Assembly (NCBI GenBank): GCA_964514055.1
Contig: CAZEPB010000008.1
Coordinates: 1 to 64,000, forward strand
Source of the DNA: SG8-32-3 sp964514055
Lineage (GTDB): Archaea > Thermoproteota > Bathyarchaeia > Bathyarchaeales > Bathycorpusculaceae
Length of the DNA stretch: 64,000 bases
Direction: 5' to 3'
The notes below the pieces were generated by a model, which was not told the origin of the DNA, ran no database searches, and saw only the letters and a list, made by a program, of their open reading frames with translations. Below are positions 1 through 6,488 of this stretch, one piece after another; the first letter of the stretch is position 1, and the number at the start of each line of letters is the position of its first letter. The position numbers and the translations under genes were made by a program.

Positions 1-52
1 GTGCGCCACATCCTAAAACCATGCAGCCCTCCGCTTTAGGGCCTAATCGAAA

Positions 53-73
53 TTGCTAACAATTTTGTTAGCA
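53..73. promoter_or_regulatory. Inverted operator-like repeat
   Basis: TTGCTAACAA (53-62) is followed directly by its inverted copy TTGTTAGCA (65-73). The same decamer TTGTTAGCAA occurs twice as direct repeats at 6418-6438 ahead of another HTH gene. I infer a binding site for one of the regulators encoded here. Confidence 0.45.
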
Positions 74-133
74 GCTCACCCGGCGGATCGCTTGCCTACC
101 CAAGGGAGGCGGGGCTTATATAGCTTCCCGTTC

Positions 134-257
134 TTCCATTTGTTTATTTGTTCGTTCATTTATTCGTTTATTCGTTTGTTCCTTCATGTCTCTCTGTGTC
201 TTTACCCCTGTACATTCATTCGTTCATTCATTCGTTCATTCGTTCATTCGTTCCTTC
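134..257. repeat. Degenerate TTCR tetranucleotide tandem repeat
   Basis: Two runs of 4-base units, TTCG/TTCA and TTTG/TTTA variants, occupy about 134-185 and 210-257, split by a non-repetitive stretch of about 25 bases. The frame through it is open but gives low-complexity SFVHSF-type peptide, so I take it as non-coding DNA upstream of the first gene's TATA box (TTTTATATA, 285-293). Confidence 0.7.
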
Positions 258-332
258 ACCCCACAGTGTACCTGTGAGTTAAAGTTTTATATACTAAAAC
301 CGCCAAAAATACCATGCAACGAGGGAAATGCC

Positions 333-761
333 ATCGTCAACCCATTCATCGCCAGGACCAAGGACTACCTGCCCAAAAAAAAGCGAAAATCACGAAAAAC
401 CTGGAGAACCCGCGAAAAAGCAGCCATGATTTTACTCCGAAAAAAACACGAATGGACCATAACGGCGATCAGCCAGCTCACAGGCCGCAGCGTCGGACTA
501 GTCCACAAGGTACTCAGGACCGCAGCCAAAAGGGTCACTAAACTCGAGTGGCTCTGCTGCGGAATGCCCGAAGAGGTCCGGAAGCTACCCCAAGTGAAAG
601 CACGCATAGGAAATATGAAGTTCTACAGCCTGAACATCGACTTAAGAAATCTCCCCCCTTCTGTACGCCAAAAAGCCGCGCAAATACTACGTACATCTAT
701 GGACTTTTGGAAGAAAAAGTGGTTGCCCTTTATCCTGGGTAAGGAGGACAAGCCGCCCTAA
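333..761 (+). CDS. HTH DNA-binding protein, probable ATC start
   Basis: A basic 142-residue protein. After a Lys/Arg-rich N-terminus (KKKRKSRK) it carries a helix-turn-helix of the form AISQLTGRSVGLVHKVLR, which is what suggests DNA binding; the C-terminal half is not recognised. No ATG, GTG or TTG lies in frame between the TATA box (285-293) and the conserved sequence. GAGGGA (321-326) sits six bases before an in-frame ATC at 333, giving an N-terminus with VNPFIAR that resembles NPF near the start of the next two genes. A longer start at 186 would read through the tetranucleotide repeat and precede the promoter, so I reject it. First in-frame ATG is at 426. Confidence 0.6.
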   Translation: MVNPFIARTKDYLPKKKRKSRKTWRTREKAAMILLRKKHEWTITAISQLTGRSVGLVHKVLRTAAKRVTKLEWLCCGMPEEVRKLPQVKARIGNMKFYSLNIDLRNLPPSVRQKAAQILRTSMDFWKKKWLPFILGKEDKPP

Positions 762-997
762 TAGGCAGCAAAGCAGAAAATTCAGTAGATTAGGTAGTGG
801 TAACTCTGAAAGAAATGCGGGGTAATAGTGTATAAACGTAAAGATAAAACACTACGTACATACATATGTTAAGCCTATTTTGTAGTGTTTGTTTATGGAT
901 TTTTCTTTATTTGGTATCGGCTATGGAAAGTCTTATATATTCATATATCCACATAGAGAGAGACATAGAGATAGAGGTGCGAAGGAGTGATTAAGAT
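762..997. promoter_or_regulatory. Intergenic promoter region with inverted repeat
   Basis: Holds AACGTAAAGATAAAAC (835-850), which resembles elements at 42838 and 46788; an inverted repeat AAACACTAC (847-855) and GTAGTGTTT (882-890); a TATA-like CTTATATAT (932-940); the direct repeat ACATAGAGA (951 and 963); and a ribosome binding site GGAGTG shortly before the TTG start of the next gene. No gene seen. Confidence 0.5.
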
Positions 998-1252
998 TTG
1001 AATTCCGTAAACAAAAATCCTTTCGTGAGAGAGCGACAGGAACGCATCCAAGAAGTTTTTGAATGGATAAAAAAGAAATGTCAGAACAACCACCCGGTGC
1101 AGGTTTCGGAAATCTCAGGCGTTTTCGGCGTAAAATATGGACTTACTGAAAGCACAATACTCTCTTACTTAAGGGCGCTAGATGCAACAGGGAAAATCGT
1201 TTTAACAACATACGACGTAAAATTACCAACTAAGGAAAATGACGCTAATTAG
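998..1252 (+). CDS. Small winged-helix-like protein
   Basis: An 84-residue protein starting at TTG behind AAGGAGTG. The order is KNPFVRERQERI, then a helix-rich stretch and LTESTILSYLRALDATGKI, which looks like the recognition helix and wing start of a winged helix. The adjacent gene is a diverged paralogue (NPF plus STEESIMRMLRQLEKAHLI), 16 bases downstream. Probably transcriptional regulators; no partner or site is proven. The first gene of the window shares the NPF start. Confidence 0.65.
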   Translation: MNSVNKNPFVRERQERIQEVFEWIKKKCQNNHPVQVSEISGVFGVKYGLTESTILSYLRALDATGKIVLTTYDVKLPTKENDAN

Positions 1253-1268
1253 TTGGTGACTCCTGCAA

Positions 1269-1520
1269 ATGCCTTATCTGAACCCATTCAGGGAAGATCG
1301 GTTACGGCGGATGCAGGAAATATGTGCTGAAATCAAAGCAAGAGGCACGGTTAAGCTAGATGAGCTGCTTGGATGGGGCGGTATTAATTGGGGTTCAACC
1401 GAAGAATCCATAATGCGTATGCTGCGGCAGCTTGAAAAAGCTCATTTGATAAAAATAGACGACAAAGAAAGCACGGTTCAATATGTAGAAGGAACCGAAA
1501 CAGAGACTTCAACCTCATGA
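1269..1520 (+). CDS. Small winged-helix-like protein, paralogue of preceding gene
   Basis: An 83-residue protein with LNPFREDRLRRM at the N-terminus and a helix pair ending in STEESIMRMLRQLEKAHLI, matching the preceding gene position by position. It ends in an ATGA overlap with the next small zinc protein, so the three are co-translated. Regulatory function is inferred from fold likeness only. Confidence 0.65.
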   Translation: MPYLNPFREDRLRRMQEICAEIKARGTVKLDELLGWGGINWGSTEESIMRMLRQLEKAHLIKIDDKESTVQYVEGTETETSTS

Positions 1521-1633
1521 CACAACAAACCGAGCGCTACACGAACATCGAATGTAAAGGCTGCGGGTTTAAAGGGTCCTCTTACTGTTGGCACGAATGC
1601 CCCTATAATACATGGAAGAGTACATCAAAATGA
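1517..1633 (+). CDS. 38-residue zinc-ribbon microprotein
   Basis: ATG overlaps the upstream stop (ATGA). The product has CKGCGF followed by CWHEC, four cysteines that could bind one zinc. Function is not known; it belongs to the long list of tiny zinc proteins in this element. Confidence 0.55.
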   Translation: MTQQTERYTNIECKGCGFKGSSYCWHECPYNTWKSTSK

Positions 1634-1678
1634 ATTTTTCAAAAATTCTACGGACTTTGCCGAATCGGCATATAGGGG

Positions 1679-1963
1679 GTGTACGTAGTATTCCAATGTA
1701 AAAGCCCAGAATGTAACAGAAAATTCCCTATTTTGGGTCGGATTTCCGAGGAGCAGCAGCCGATGATGAAACTGGGCTTCCGACAAGACATGCAAGTGAC
1801 GCGGATAATCATTGAAAAACCATGCTGCCCCTATTGTGGAAGCCTGGAATTTGAGCAAGTGAAAGAAGAATCGGAGATCGAGTTTGTGCGTGCCGACCAG
1901 ATCAAGCCCTCAGATATTGTTCCGCGAAAAAAACAGCCCTTCCAGGAGCCCGCCAAAACATGA
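1679..1963 (+). CDS. Zinc-ribbon protein, unknown function
   Basis: A 94-residue protein starting at GTG. Cysteine pairs CKSPEC near the N-terminus and CCPYCG near residue 50 suggest a zinc ribbon. The acidic C-terminus overlaps the next gene by four bases (ATGA), so the two are likely coupled. No family recognised. Confidence 0.6.
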   Translation: MYVVFQCKSPECNRKFPILGRISEEQQPMMKLGFRQDMQVTRIIIEKPCCPYCGSLEFEQVKEESEIEFVRADQIKPSDIVPRKKQPFQEPAKT

Positions 1964-2346
1964 CAACCCGTAAGAACATGACGGTCCAACCCAGCGGAAG
2001 GTCCAAAGTACCCGACGATATCCGTAAAGTAGTCAAAATAGATGGAAAGAAGGCCTACTGCAAAGTGACTGAATACGGTTCCGACAAGATTCTGCTAACC
2101 ATTCTGCACCGCTGCGAACCTAGCGAAACATTGGAAATAGGTCCTGACGGAAGGCTTACGCTGCCAGTGAGCAGCCGCGAAACCATAGGACTGATAGATA
2201 AAAACGAAAAGGACAAGAAAAAGAAACTGAAAAAAGCGTTCTGCCAAGCGGAAGACCTAGGTCCTGACAAAATCCTGTTTACGGTTCTTACCCGCTGGAC
2301 CCCAAACAAAAGAAACCCTTTCCAAGATCGTTTAAAGAAGGGATAA
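1960..2346 (+). CDS. AbrB-like protein with internal duplication
   Basis: A 128-residue protein. The N-terminal part (VPDDIRKVVKIDGKKAY) has the look of a SpoVT/AbrB swapped-hairpin DNA-binding domain. The stretch KKAYCKVTEYGSDKILLTIL recurs as KKAFCQAEDLGPDKILFTVL near the C-terminus, an internal repeat separated by a lysine-rich linker. DNA binding is inferred. The gene ends just before an AT-rich repeat that also occurs next to the par genes. Confidence 0.5.
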   Translation: MTTRKNMTVQPSGRSKVPDDIRKVVKIDGKKAYCKVTEYGSDKILLTILHRCEPSETLEIGPDGRLTLPVSSRETIGLIDKNEKDKKKKLKKAFCQAEDLGPDKILFTVLTRWTPNKRNPFQDRLKKG

Positions 2347-2380
2347 TAAATAATAAATCCTAAATCATATATCATATATG
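2343..2380. repeat. AT-rich par-region repeat, copy A
   Basis: Contains ATCCTAAATCATATAT (2357-2372), identical to 4660-4675 downstream of the ParB-like gene. Related AT-rich copies lie at 3441-3486 and 5299-5343. Candidate centromere or operator. Confidence 0.5.
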
Positions 2381-2402
2381 GACCTGGGAGAGGTAAGTTA
2401 AA

Positions 2403-2570
2403 GTGAAAATATCTGAACCACACCTGGGGCGCAGTTTTCAAAGTAACGAGTTAGAGCTTAAGCTGCTCTTAGAAACGCCAGAGTGTACACCCAGCGCGAC
2501 TTTCCTTTACCATCTAACCCTCATAGGCGTAAAAACCTCGGAAGATTTCTTAATGGAAGAGGCTGATTGA
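2403..2570 (+). CDS. 55-residue protein, unknown
   Basis: Starts at GTG shortly after AT-rich repeat A, with AGAGGTAAG upstream as ribosome binding site. The product is mildly acidic with a helix-rich centre (NELELKLLLETPE). The next gene starts three bases after its stop. No function can be assigned. Confidence 0.5.
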   Translation: MKISEPHLGRSFQSNELELKLLLETPECTPSATFLYHLTLIGVKTSEDFLMEEAD

Positions 2571-2573
2571 CGA

Positions 2574-2936
2574 ATGAGCGGACCAGAAGCGAAGGGAATG
2601 TGGATAGATGGTAAAGCCAACAAAAAAGAAATGGCTTTCCTACAGAACCTTATCAAAACTGCCTGCGCGAAATTCACTAGAGGCGAACTTCCTTGGCACT
2701 TCCAAAATGAAAAAATCACGTTTGATGCTAAAGCTTCTGGTAAAACATTAAACGTTTTCTATGGATGGAATTTTCCGCCCCCTAAATTCTGGAAGAAAAC
2801 AGCGAATCCAAATGAATGTGTAAACTGCGACCCTGAGAGCAAGCACCCAAAAAGAGAAGTATGGTGTGAAAAAAGCAACTATCACTTTAATGTTTGCCCT
2901 TACGGCGCTCCAACCCCAAAGGGAATAAAGAATTAA
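2574..2936 (+). CDS. Hypothetical protein with cysteine pairs
   Basis: A 120-residue protein. It carries CVNCDPESKH and later CEKSNYHFNVC, so a metal site is possible. It has no recognisable domain. It lies in a co-directional run leading to the par genes. Confidence 0.6.
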   Translation: MSGPEAKGMWIDGKANKKEMAFLQNLIKTACAKFTRGELPWHFQNEKITFDAKASGKTLNVFYGWNFPPPKFWKKTANPNECVNCDPESKHPKREVWCEKSNYHFNVCPYGAPTPKGIKN

Positions 2937-2953
2937 AACAATGAGGCAAGTAT

Positions 2954-3169
2954 ATGATGAAAAAAATTAGGGTTCTTGTTCCTGCCGGGCATGTTCAGGC
3001 GATAGATGAACTCGTGGAACTGAAACTTTATGATACCCGCGACTCTGCGATCCGACACGCAGTGAAGGACCTCATAACATACCACCGCTCAGTAAGGCGA
3101 CTAAGACCTCTGTGCTTCCGAAAAAACCAGCTGGAGGATATCAGACGAAGAATAGGTTTACCGGCATAA
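2954..3169 (+). CDS. Ribbon-helix-helix (CopG-like) regulator
   Basis: A 71-residue protein: a short strand (KKIRVLVPAG), helix (HVQAIDELVELKLY), then DTRDSAIRHAVKDLITYH, the classic order of a ribbon-helix-helix dimeric DNA-binding domain, followed by a basic tail. Located two genes before parA, it could control the par operon through the AT-rich repeats; that link is inference. Confidence 0.7.
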   Translation: MMKKIRVLVPAGHVQAIDELVELKLYDTRDSAIRHAVKDLITYHRSVRRLRPLCFRKNQLEDIRRRIGLPA

Positions 3170-3426
3170 TCCGCGCTACATTCTCAGACGGGTTCATTGA
3201 AGTTTGCCATGTTAAGGAAAAAGCCGACAAAGGAAAGGACCACTTTATCGACACGGTATGCTCCTACATAAAGGCAATTATTGAACAAGTCCCTGCTACT
3301 GGAACGGTTGACATCCAATATGCAGGGGCGTTTTCAATGGAGATAACCAAATTAACTAAGGCTGCCGCTGCTGTAGTGAAAGCGGCGTACCGAAGCGATG
3401 TGGCTAATAGTTTTGTTGGTAACTGA
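3166..3426 (+). CDS. Hypothetical protein, start uncertain (possible ATA)
   Basis: About 86 residues if started at ATA (3166), which overlaps the upstream stop as ATAA; a GTG at 3112 would force a 58-base overlap with the preceding gene. The product contains FIDTVCSYIKAIIEQVP and a C-terminal alanine-rich helix. No family recognised. If ATA is used it is another near-cognate start in this element. Confidence 0.45.
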   Translation: MIRATFSDGFIEVCHVKEKADKGKDHFIDTVCSYIKAIIEQVPATGTVDIQYAGAFSMEITKLTKAAAAVVKAAYRSDVANSFVGN

Positions 3427-3440
3427 TGGAAAAAACATTT

Positions 3441-3486
3441 ATACTATATGATTTATGATATATGCTTTATCCTTTAGGATATATGG
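3441..3486. repeat. AT-rich par-region repeat, copy B / parA promoter
   Basis: Contains TATACTATATGATTTATGA and CTTTAGGATATATGG, similar to copies A, C and D. It overlaps the proposed parA start, so it may act in autoregulation. Confidence 0.45.
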
Positions 3487-4297
3487 CAGGTGCTACAAAA
3501 CGTCACGCGTAATCACTGTATGCAACCAAAAAGGCGGCGCCGCTAAAACAACAACAGCCATAAATCTAGCTGCGTATATCGCATTGGAAGGTAACAGCGT
3601 GTTACTGATCGACCTAGACAGCCAATCAGCAGCAACCCAACACTTTGGTTTTAACTTCCGCGCTACTATGCACATCGACACTATATACGACTCGCTCATT
3701 GCAGGCATTCCCTTAGACAAGATCACACTTGGCACAGGCATCCCCCAGCTCAAATTAGCCCCTTCAAACATTAACTTAAGCGGAGGCGAATACGAGCTAT
3801 ACGGGGTCAAAAACCGCGAATACGCGCTCACACGAGCACTAAAAACTATCCAGACCAAATACGACTACGTTCTAATAGATACGTCACCCAGCCTGGGAAC
3901 ACTTGAAGTAAACGCGCTGGCAGCCGCAGACTTCCTAATAATACCGATTCTCGCAGAGTTTCTTTCACTATCAGGATTATCCTCATTCCTAAAATTCGTT
4001 GGAATAGTCCAAAACAAGCTACACAAACGACTTCCTTATAAGCTCCTATTCTCAATGTTTGATAAACGGCTGCGGCTATCTAGAGAAGTCTATGCAGAGG
4101 TTGAAAAACACTTTAAAGACAAAGTCTTCCAAACAATCATCCCGCGAAACGTCACAGTAGCAGAGGCAGCAGGACACGGCCAACCTATAGTGCTGTACAA
4201 CAAGAGATGCAAAGCAGCCAAGGCGTTTGAGGCGCTATCCCAAGAGGTCCTTAAGGAATTACCAAAACTGAGGAAAGGTGAAAAAAATGAGCAATGA
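3455..4297 (+). CDS. parA: ParA/Soj-type partition ATPase
   Basis: A 280-residue P-loop ATPase of the ParA/MinD superfamily that would move or anchor copies of the element at division. Seen: deviant Walker A KGGAAKTT (about residues 26-33), switch region VLLIDLDSQ, and Walker B DYVLIDTSPSLG, then the usual helical C-terminus. Length fits small Soj-type ParA. The N-terminal 20 residues before VITVCNQKGG are unusual and overlap AT-rich repeat B, but no other start codon lies in frame. The following gene overlaps by 11 bases and encodes a ParB-like partner, so this is a par operon. Confidence 0.93.
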   Translation: MIYALSFRIYGRCYKTSRVITVCNQKGGAAKTTTAINLAAYIALEGNSVLLIDLDSQSAATQHFGFNFRATMHIDTIYDSLIAGIPLDKITLGTGIPQLKLAPSNINLSGGEYELYGVKNREYALTRALKTIQTKYDYVLIDTSPSLGTLEVNALAAADFLIIPILAEFLSLSGLSSFLKFVGIVQNKLHKRLPYKLLFSMFDKRLRLSREVYAEVEKHFKDKVFQTIIPRNVTVAEAAGHGQPIVLYNKRCKAAKAFEALSQEVLKELPKLRKGEKNEQ

Positions 4298-4628
4298 TAA
4301 AGAAAGCCGGTTAGGTAGGGGCGTGGGCGCCCTGTTTTCAGAAGAACCTGAAATAGTTTCCGAAGACACTGAAGTAGAGCCAGAAGTTAGAACCGAAGCT
4401 GACGACAGCAGAGTTGACCTTGTGAAGTTGAGACACGCCGTAAATGAGATAGGCAAGGGCAAACCCGTAACAAGCGTATGGAATCGTCAAATCAAAGTGG
4501 TGCTGCGCTACCTGTTCTTGACAGTGCCTGGTTTCAAAGAAAGTGTTGAAGCCCAAAAAATCCTAGAAGAAGCGTTAAAGGAAAAGTATCCAGAAGTATG
4601 GGAGAAGGTGCAGCTAGCCCTATCCTGA
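4287..4628 (+). CDS. ParB-like partition partner lacking the ParB core
   Basis: A 113-residue protein starting at ATG 4287 inside the parA end. Residues 7-17 read SRLGRGVGALF, the N-terminal motif by which chromosomal ParB proteins contact and stimulate ParA. The rest is an acidic linker and a helical C-terminus (SVEAQKILEEALKEKYPEVW); no CTPase/Srx domain or HTH of true ParB is present. I infer an adaptor that activates ParA and binds the flanking AT-rich repeats itself or through another protein. Confidence 0.7.
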   Translation: MSNDKESRLGRGVGALFSEEPEIVSEDTEVEPEVRTEADDSRVDLVKLRHAVNEIGKGKPVTSVWNRQIKVVLRYLFLTVPGFKESVEAQKILEEALKEKYPEVWEKVQLALS

Positions 4629-4633
4629 TCGTT

Positions 4634-4675
4634 GATTTAGGATTTATCATATAGTATATATCCTAAATCATATAT
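4634..4675. repeat. AT-rich par-region repeat, copy C, with perfect inverted repeat
   Basis: GATTTAGGAT (4634-4643) and ATCCTAAATC (4660-4669) form a perfect 10-base inverted repeat; 4660-4675 matches repeat A exactly. It sits between the ParB-like gene and the tRNA, so it may be the centromere, the tRNA promoter region, or both. Confidence 0.55.
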
Positions 4676-4681
4676 TATAAA

Positions 4682-4758
4682 TGAGGGGTTAAGCAGCCTG
4701 GCAGCTTGCAGGACCCATAATCCTGGCGCCGTAGGTTCAAATCCTACCCCCTCAACCA
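4682..4758 (+). tRNA. tRNA with CAU anticodon (Met elongator or Ile2)
   Basis: All arms pair: acceptor TGAGGGG with CCCCTCA, D stem AAGC/GCTT with GG in the loop, anticodon stem CAGGA/TCCTG around loop CCCATAA (anticodon CAT at 4716-4718), five-base variable loop, T stem GTAGG/CCTAC with loop TTCAAAT, discriminator A and encoded CCA. It lacks the three G-C pairs typical of initiator anticodon stems, so it is elongator Met or a tRNA-Ile with modified C34; the sequence alone does not decide. Confidence 0.92.
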
Positions 4759-4802
4759 CATAATGGAGTGAAACGAAACTGCCCTCTATCAAGGTCGGAA
4801 AA

Positions 4803-5060
4803 ATGGGAGAAGCGACAGTGTACTGCTGGGGTAGTTCTTATGAACCTGTAAAGTGCCGACAGTGCGGAGCTGATCTGCCACCAAAATACAATCATAACCG
4901 AAAAGGCGACATATGCCGAAAATGCAGCAGCTCATTTAGGTTCATAATCGGCGTAGAAATACGCAAAGGACTAAAACACATATATGAAAATCTCGGGTTA
5001 GGTCTGTTAACAACGCCCTATTGGGTGCAGAAAGGGCTTTCTTTCGGCTCAGGCGTCTAA
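4803..5060 (+). CDS. Zinc-ribbon protein
   Basis: An 85-residue protein with two cysteine pairs, CRQCGADLPP and ICRKCSSSF, spaced like a rubredoxin-type zinc ribbon in its first half. The second half is not recognised. Stands alone behind the tRNA. Confidence 0.55.
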   Translation: MGEATVYCWGSSYEPVKCRQCGADLPPKYNHNRKGDICRKCSSSFRFIIGVEIRKGLKHIYENLGLGLLTTPYWVQKGLSFGSGV

Positions 5061-5069
5061 CCGCAAAGC

Positions 5070-5204
5070 CTTTATACTCGGATTTTGTTTACGTAAAATG
5101 CTGGATTGCACGCAACGTCGACTCGGGGAGAACCTTTGGCAGCCTGAACCTCCGGAGTAGCCCAAAGGTGATACACGCTGACATCCTTTGGACTACTCCT
5201 TTTT
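5070..5204 (+). ncRNA. Candidate structured RNA gene
   Basis: No reading frame fits here. A TATA-like box (CTTTATACT, 5070-5078) is followed by a stem of 15 pairs with one mismatch: 5154-5168 (GGAGTAG, C, CCAAAGG) with 5185-5199 (CCTTTGG, A, CTACTCC). The 16-base loop has GTGAT and CTGA, as in K-turn or box C/D motifs, and the stem is followed at once by five T. Could be a small RNA with its own terminator, or just a terminator hairpin. RNA class not identified. Confidence 0.4.
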
Positions 5205-5298
5205 GGAAGAAAAAAATGGGGGAGTCTCTGTTGTCCACAGGGAGGGTGAAGGTTAGGAACGCCTTTACTCGTAGCCGCAAGGTTACATCCCTCGCCAC

Positions 5299-5343
5299 TA
5301 TATTTATGATTTATCATTTATCCTATATGATATATTCTATATG
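5299..5343. repeat. AT-rich par-region repeat, copy D
   Basis: TATTTATGATTTATCATTT followed by ATCCTATATGATATATTC resembles copies A-C. It covers the 3' end of the minus-strand membrane protein gene, so its conservation may not be for that gene. Confidence 0.4.
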
Positions 5344-5583
5344 CACCCTAACCAAAACAATAACAACCGTAGCAACTATAAACATCACGTATTGCAGGAT
5401 CTTCCATTTTTCCCCATGCGTCCACTTTTCATTGATGATAATGGCAACCACACACAGGGCGATTAACACGTCCACCGCCGCGTTTGGCAGCGGCACAGAA
5501 AACACGAGTAAATCAAATCTCAGCAGTGCCAAAAGCACAACGGCAACAACAAGCACAATGGTCTTACCGTAAATCTTAGGCAT
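5323..5583 (-). CDS. Small membrane protein, three helices
   Basis: An 86-residue protein starting at ATG 5583. Three hydrophobic segments follow each other: TIVLVVAVVLLALLRF, VDVLIALCVVAIII and YVMFIVATVVIVLVRV, with a charged hinge INEKWTHGEKW between the last two. Orientation is opposite to its neighbours. Function not known. Confidence 0.6.
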   Translation of the reverse strand: MPKIYGKTIVLVVAVVLLALLRFDLLVFSVPLPNAAVDVLIALCVVAIIINEKWTHGEKWKILQYVMFIVATVVIVLVRVHIEYII

Positions 5584-5677
5584 ATCCAATAGGAAGGTAA
5601 AAATTGCAGAAAAGCTTTTCTGCCAACACATATAATAATTCACGGAAAGTAACAAAGTTTCTCCTGGGTGACAAACA

Positions 5678-5857
5678 ATGGCAAAAGCAGCGGAAAAAGC
5701 AGTAGAACAAGCGATGGAAAAGTGCGCTGAATGTAAGCAACTTTGTGTTCCAGCTCTGTATCGGCAAACAGCAAACGGCAAGAAAGAACCTCTCTGTAGC
5801 CGCTGTGGACGTAAATTTTGTGAATCTAACGAGGATTGGCCCCCTTTGAAGCACTAA
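5678..5857 (+). CDS. 59-residue zinc-binding protein
   Basis: An alanine/lysine-rich helix leads into CAECKQLC and, after 16 residues, CSRCGRKFC: a likely zinc or treble-clef-like site. No known family. Followed by about 200 bases without a gene. Confidence 0.55.
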   Translation: MAKAAEKAVEQAMEKCAECKQLCVPALYRQTANGKKEPLCSRCGRKFCESNEDWPPLKH

Positions 5858-5911
5858 ATTTTCACTAAATACCCCTACCAAACAGTGAAAAAATCTGCTT
5901 TGCTAAATACC

Positions 5912-6035
5912 TTGCGAAAAACAATGTAGCAACAGGTTCAGCGATGATTTTTTGCCTTATCCATTGCGAAAGACTTTTAACCATTGCCATAGCATGTGTA
6001 GGCGGTGAATTGTTATTACAAAAGGGGTTGCGAAA
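5912..6035. promoter_or_regulatory. Three TTGCGAAA repeats in a gene-free stretch
   Basis: The octamer TTGCGAAA occurs at 5912-5919, 5964-5971 and 6028-6035, the last 18 bases before the next gene. Between 5858 and 6053 I see no gene. Candidate operator or iteron array; number is small, so chance is not excluded. Confidence 0.35.
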
Positions 6036-6053
6036 TTAGGGAGCAGGTTACGC

Positions 6054-6410
6054 ATGGTTGAGCTACGACTTAAGCGAATAGAAGACATAATGGAGCTAAG
6101 TGATGTTGTTTCTTCCTTTGACTGGAAAGACTTTTCAGATAAAGACAAGGCAATTCTGAATTTTCTACTCAAGAAAGAACGCGCAGGCGCAACCACCACC
6201 GAGATCGCCACAGAACTGGATTTCCCAAACCCTGAGACAAGCGGCAGAACGATTGTTTACACTCGCCTAAAACGGATATCCAGAATTTCAACCCGCATAA
6301 AAGGTCTGCCGATTGTCATAACTGAGCGCAAGCGTTGGTATCTCAACTTTGACGACTTTAACTTTCCAAAACAGGAAACAGCCGAGCAAAAACCGAATGC
6401 GAAAGGCTAA
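6054..6410 (+). CDS. Winged-helix regulator
   Basis: A 118-residue protein. KDKAILNFLLKKERAGATTTEIA is helix 1 to helix 2 of a winged helix, followed by GRTIVYTRLKRISRI as a basic recognition helix and KGLPIVITERKRWYLNF as the wing. Target unknown; TTGCGAAA repeats upstream and TTGTTAGCAA repeats downstream are candidates. Confidence 0.65.
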   Translation: MVELRLKRIEDIMELSDVVSSFDWKDFSDKDKAILNFLLKKERAGATTTEIATELDFPNPETSGRTIVYTRLKRISRISTRIKGLPIVITERKRWYLNFDDFNFPKQETAEQKPNAKG

Positions 6411-6417
6411 ACTAATC

Positions 6418-6438
6418 TTGTTAGCAACTTGTTAGCAA
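6418..6438. promoter_or_regulatory. Direct operator repeats TTGTTAGCAA
   Basis: Two identical decamers (6418-6427, 6429-6438), 11 bases apart, so on the same face of the helix. They lie about 20 bases before the TATA-like TACTAGTATAG of the next gene. The same decamer forms an inverted pair at 53-73. Confidence 0.5.
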
Positions 6439-6488
6439 GAAAGCTTTTTACAGGAAAATACTAGTATAGTTTTTGAAGGTGCTCTCTG

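Noticed and set aside
134..257. Possible CRISPR-like array
   Set aside because: Units are only four bases and there are no spacers; simple tandem repeat.
186..332. N-terminal extension of the first HTH gene to ATG 186
   Set aside because: It would translate the tetranucleotide repeat and start upstream of the TATA box at 285.
4682..4758. Initiator tRNA-Met
   Set aside because: The anticodon stem lacks the three consecutive G-C pairs of initiators.
5021..5572. 183-residue plus-strand open frame
   Set aside because: Covers the hairpin RNA candidate and the complement of a three-helix membrane protein; composition is not protein-like.
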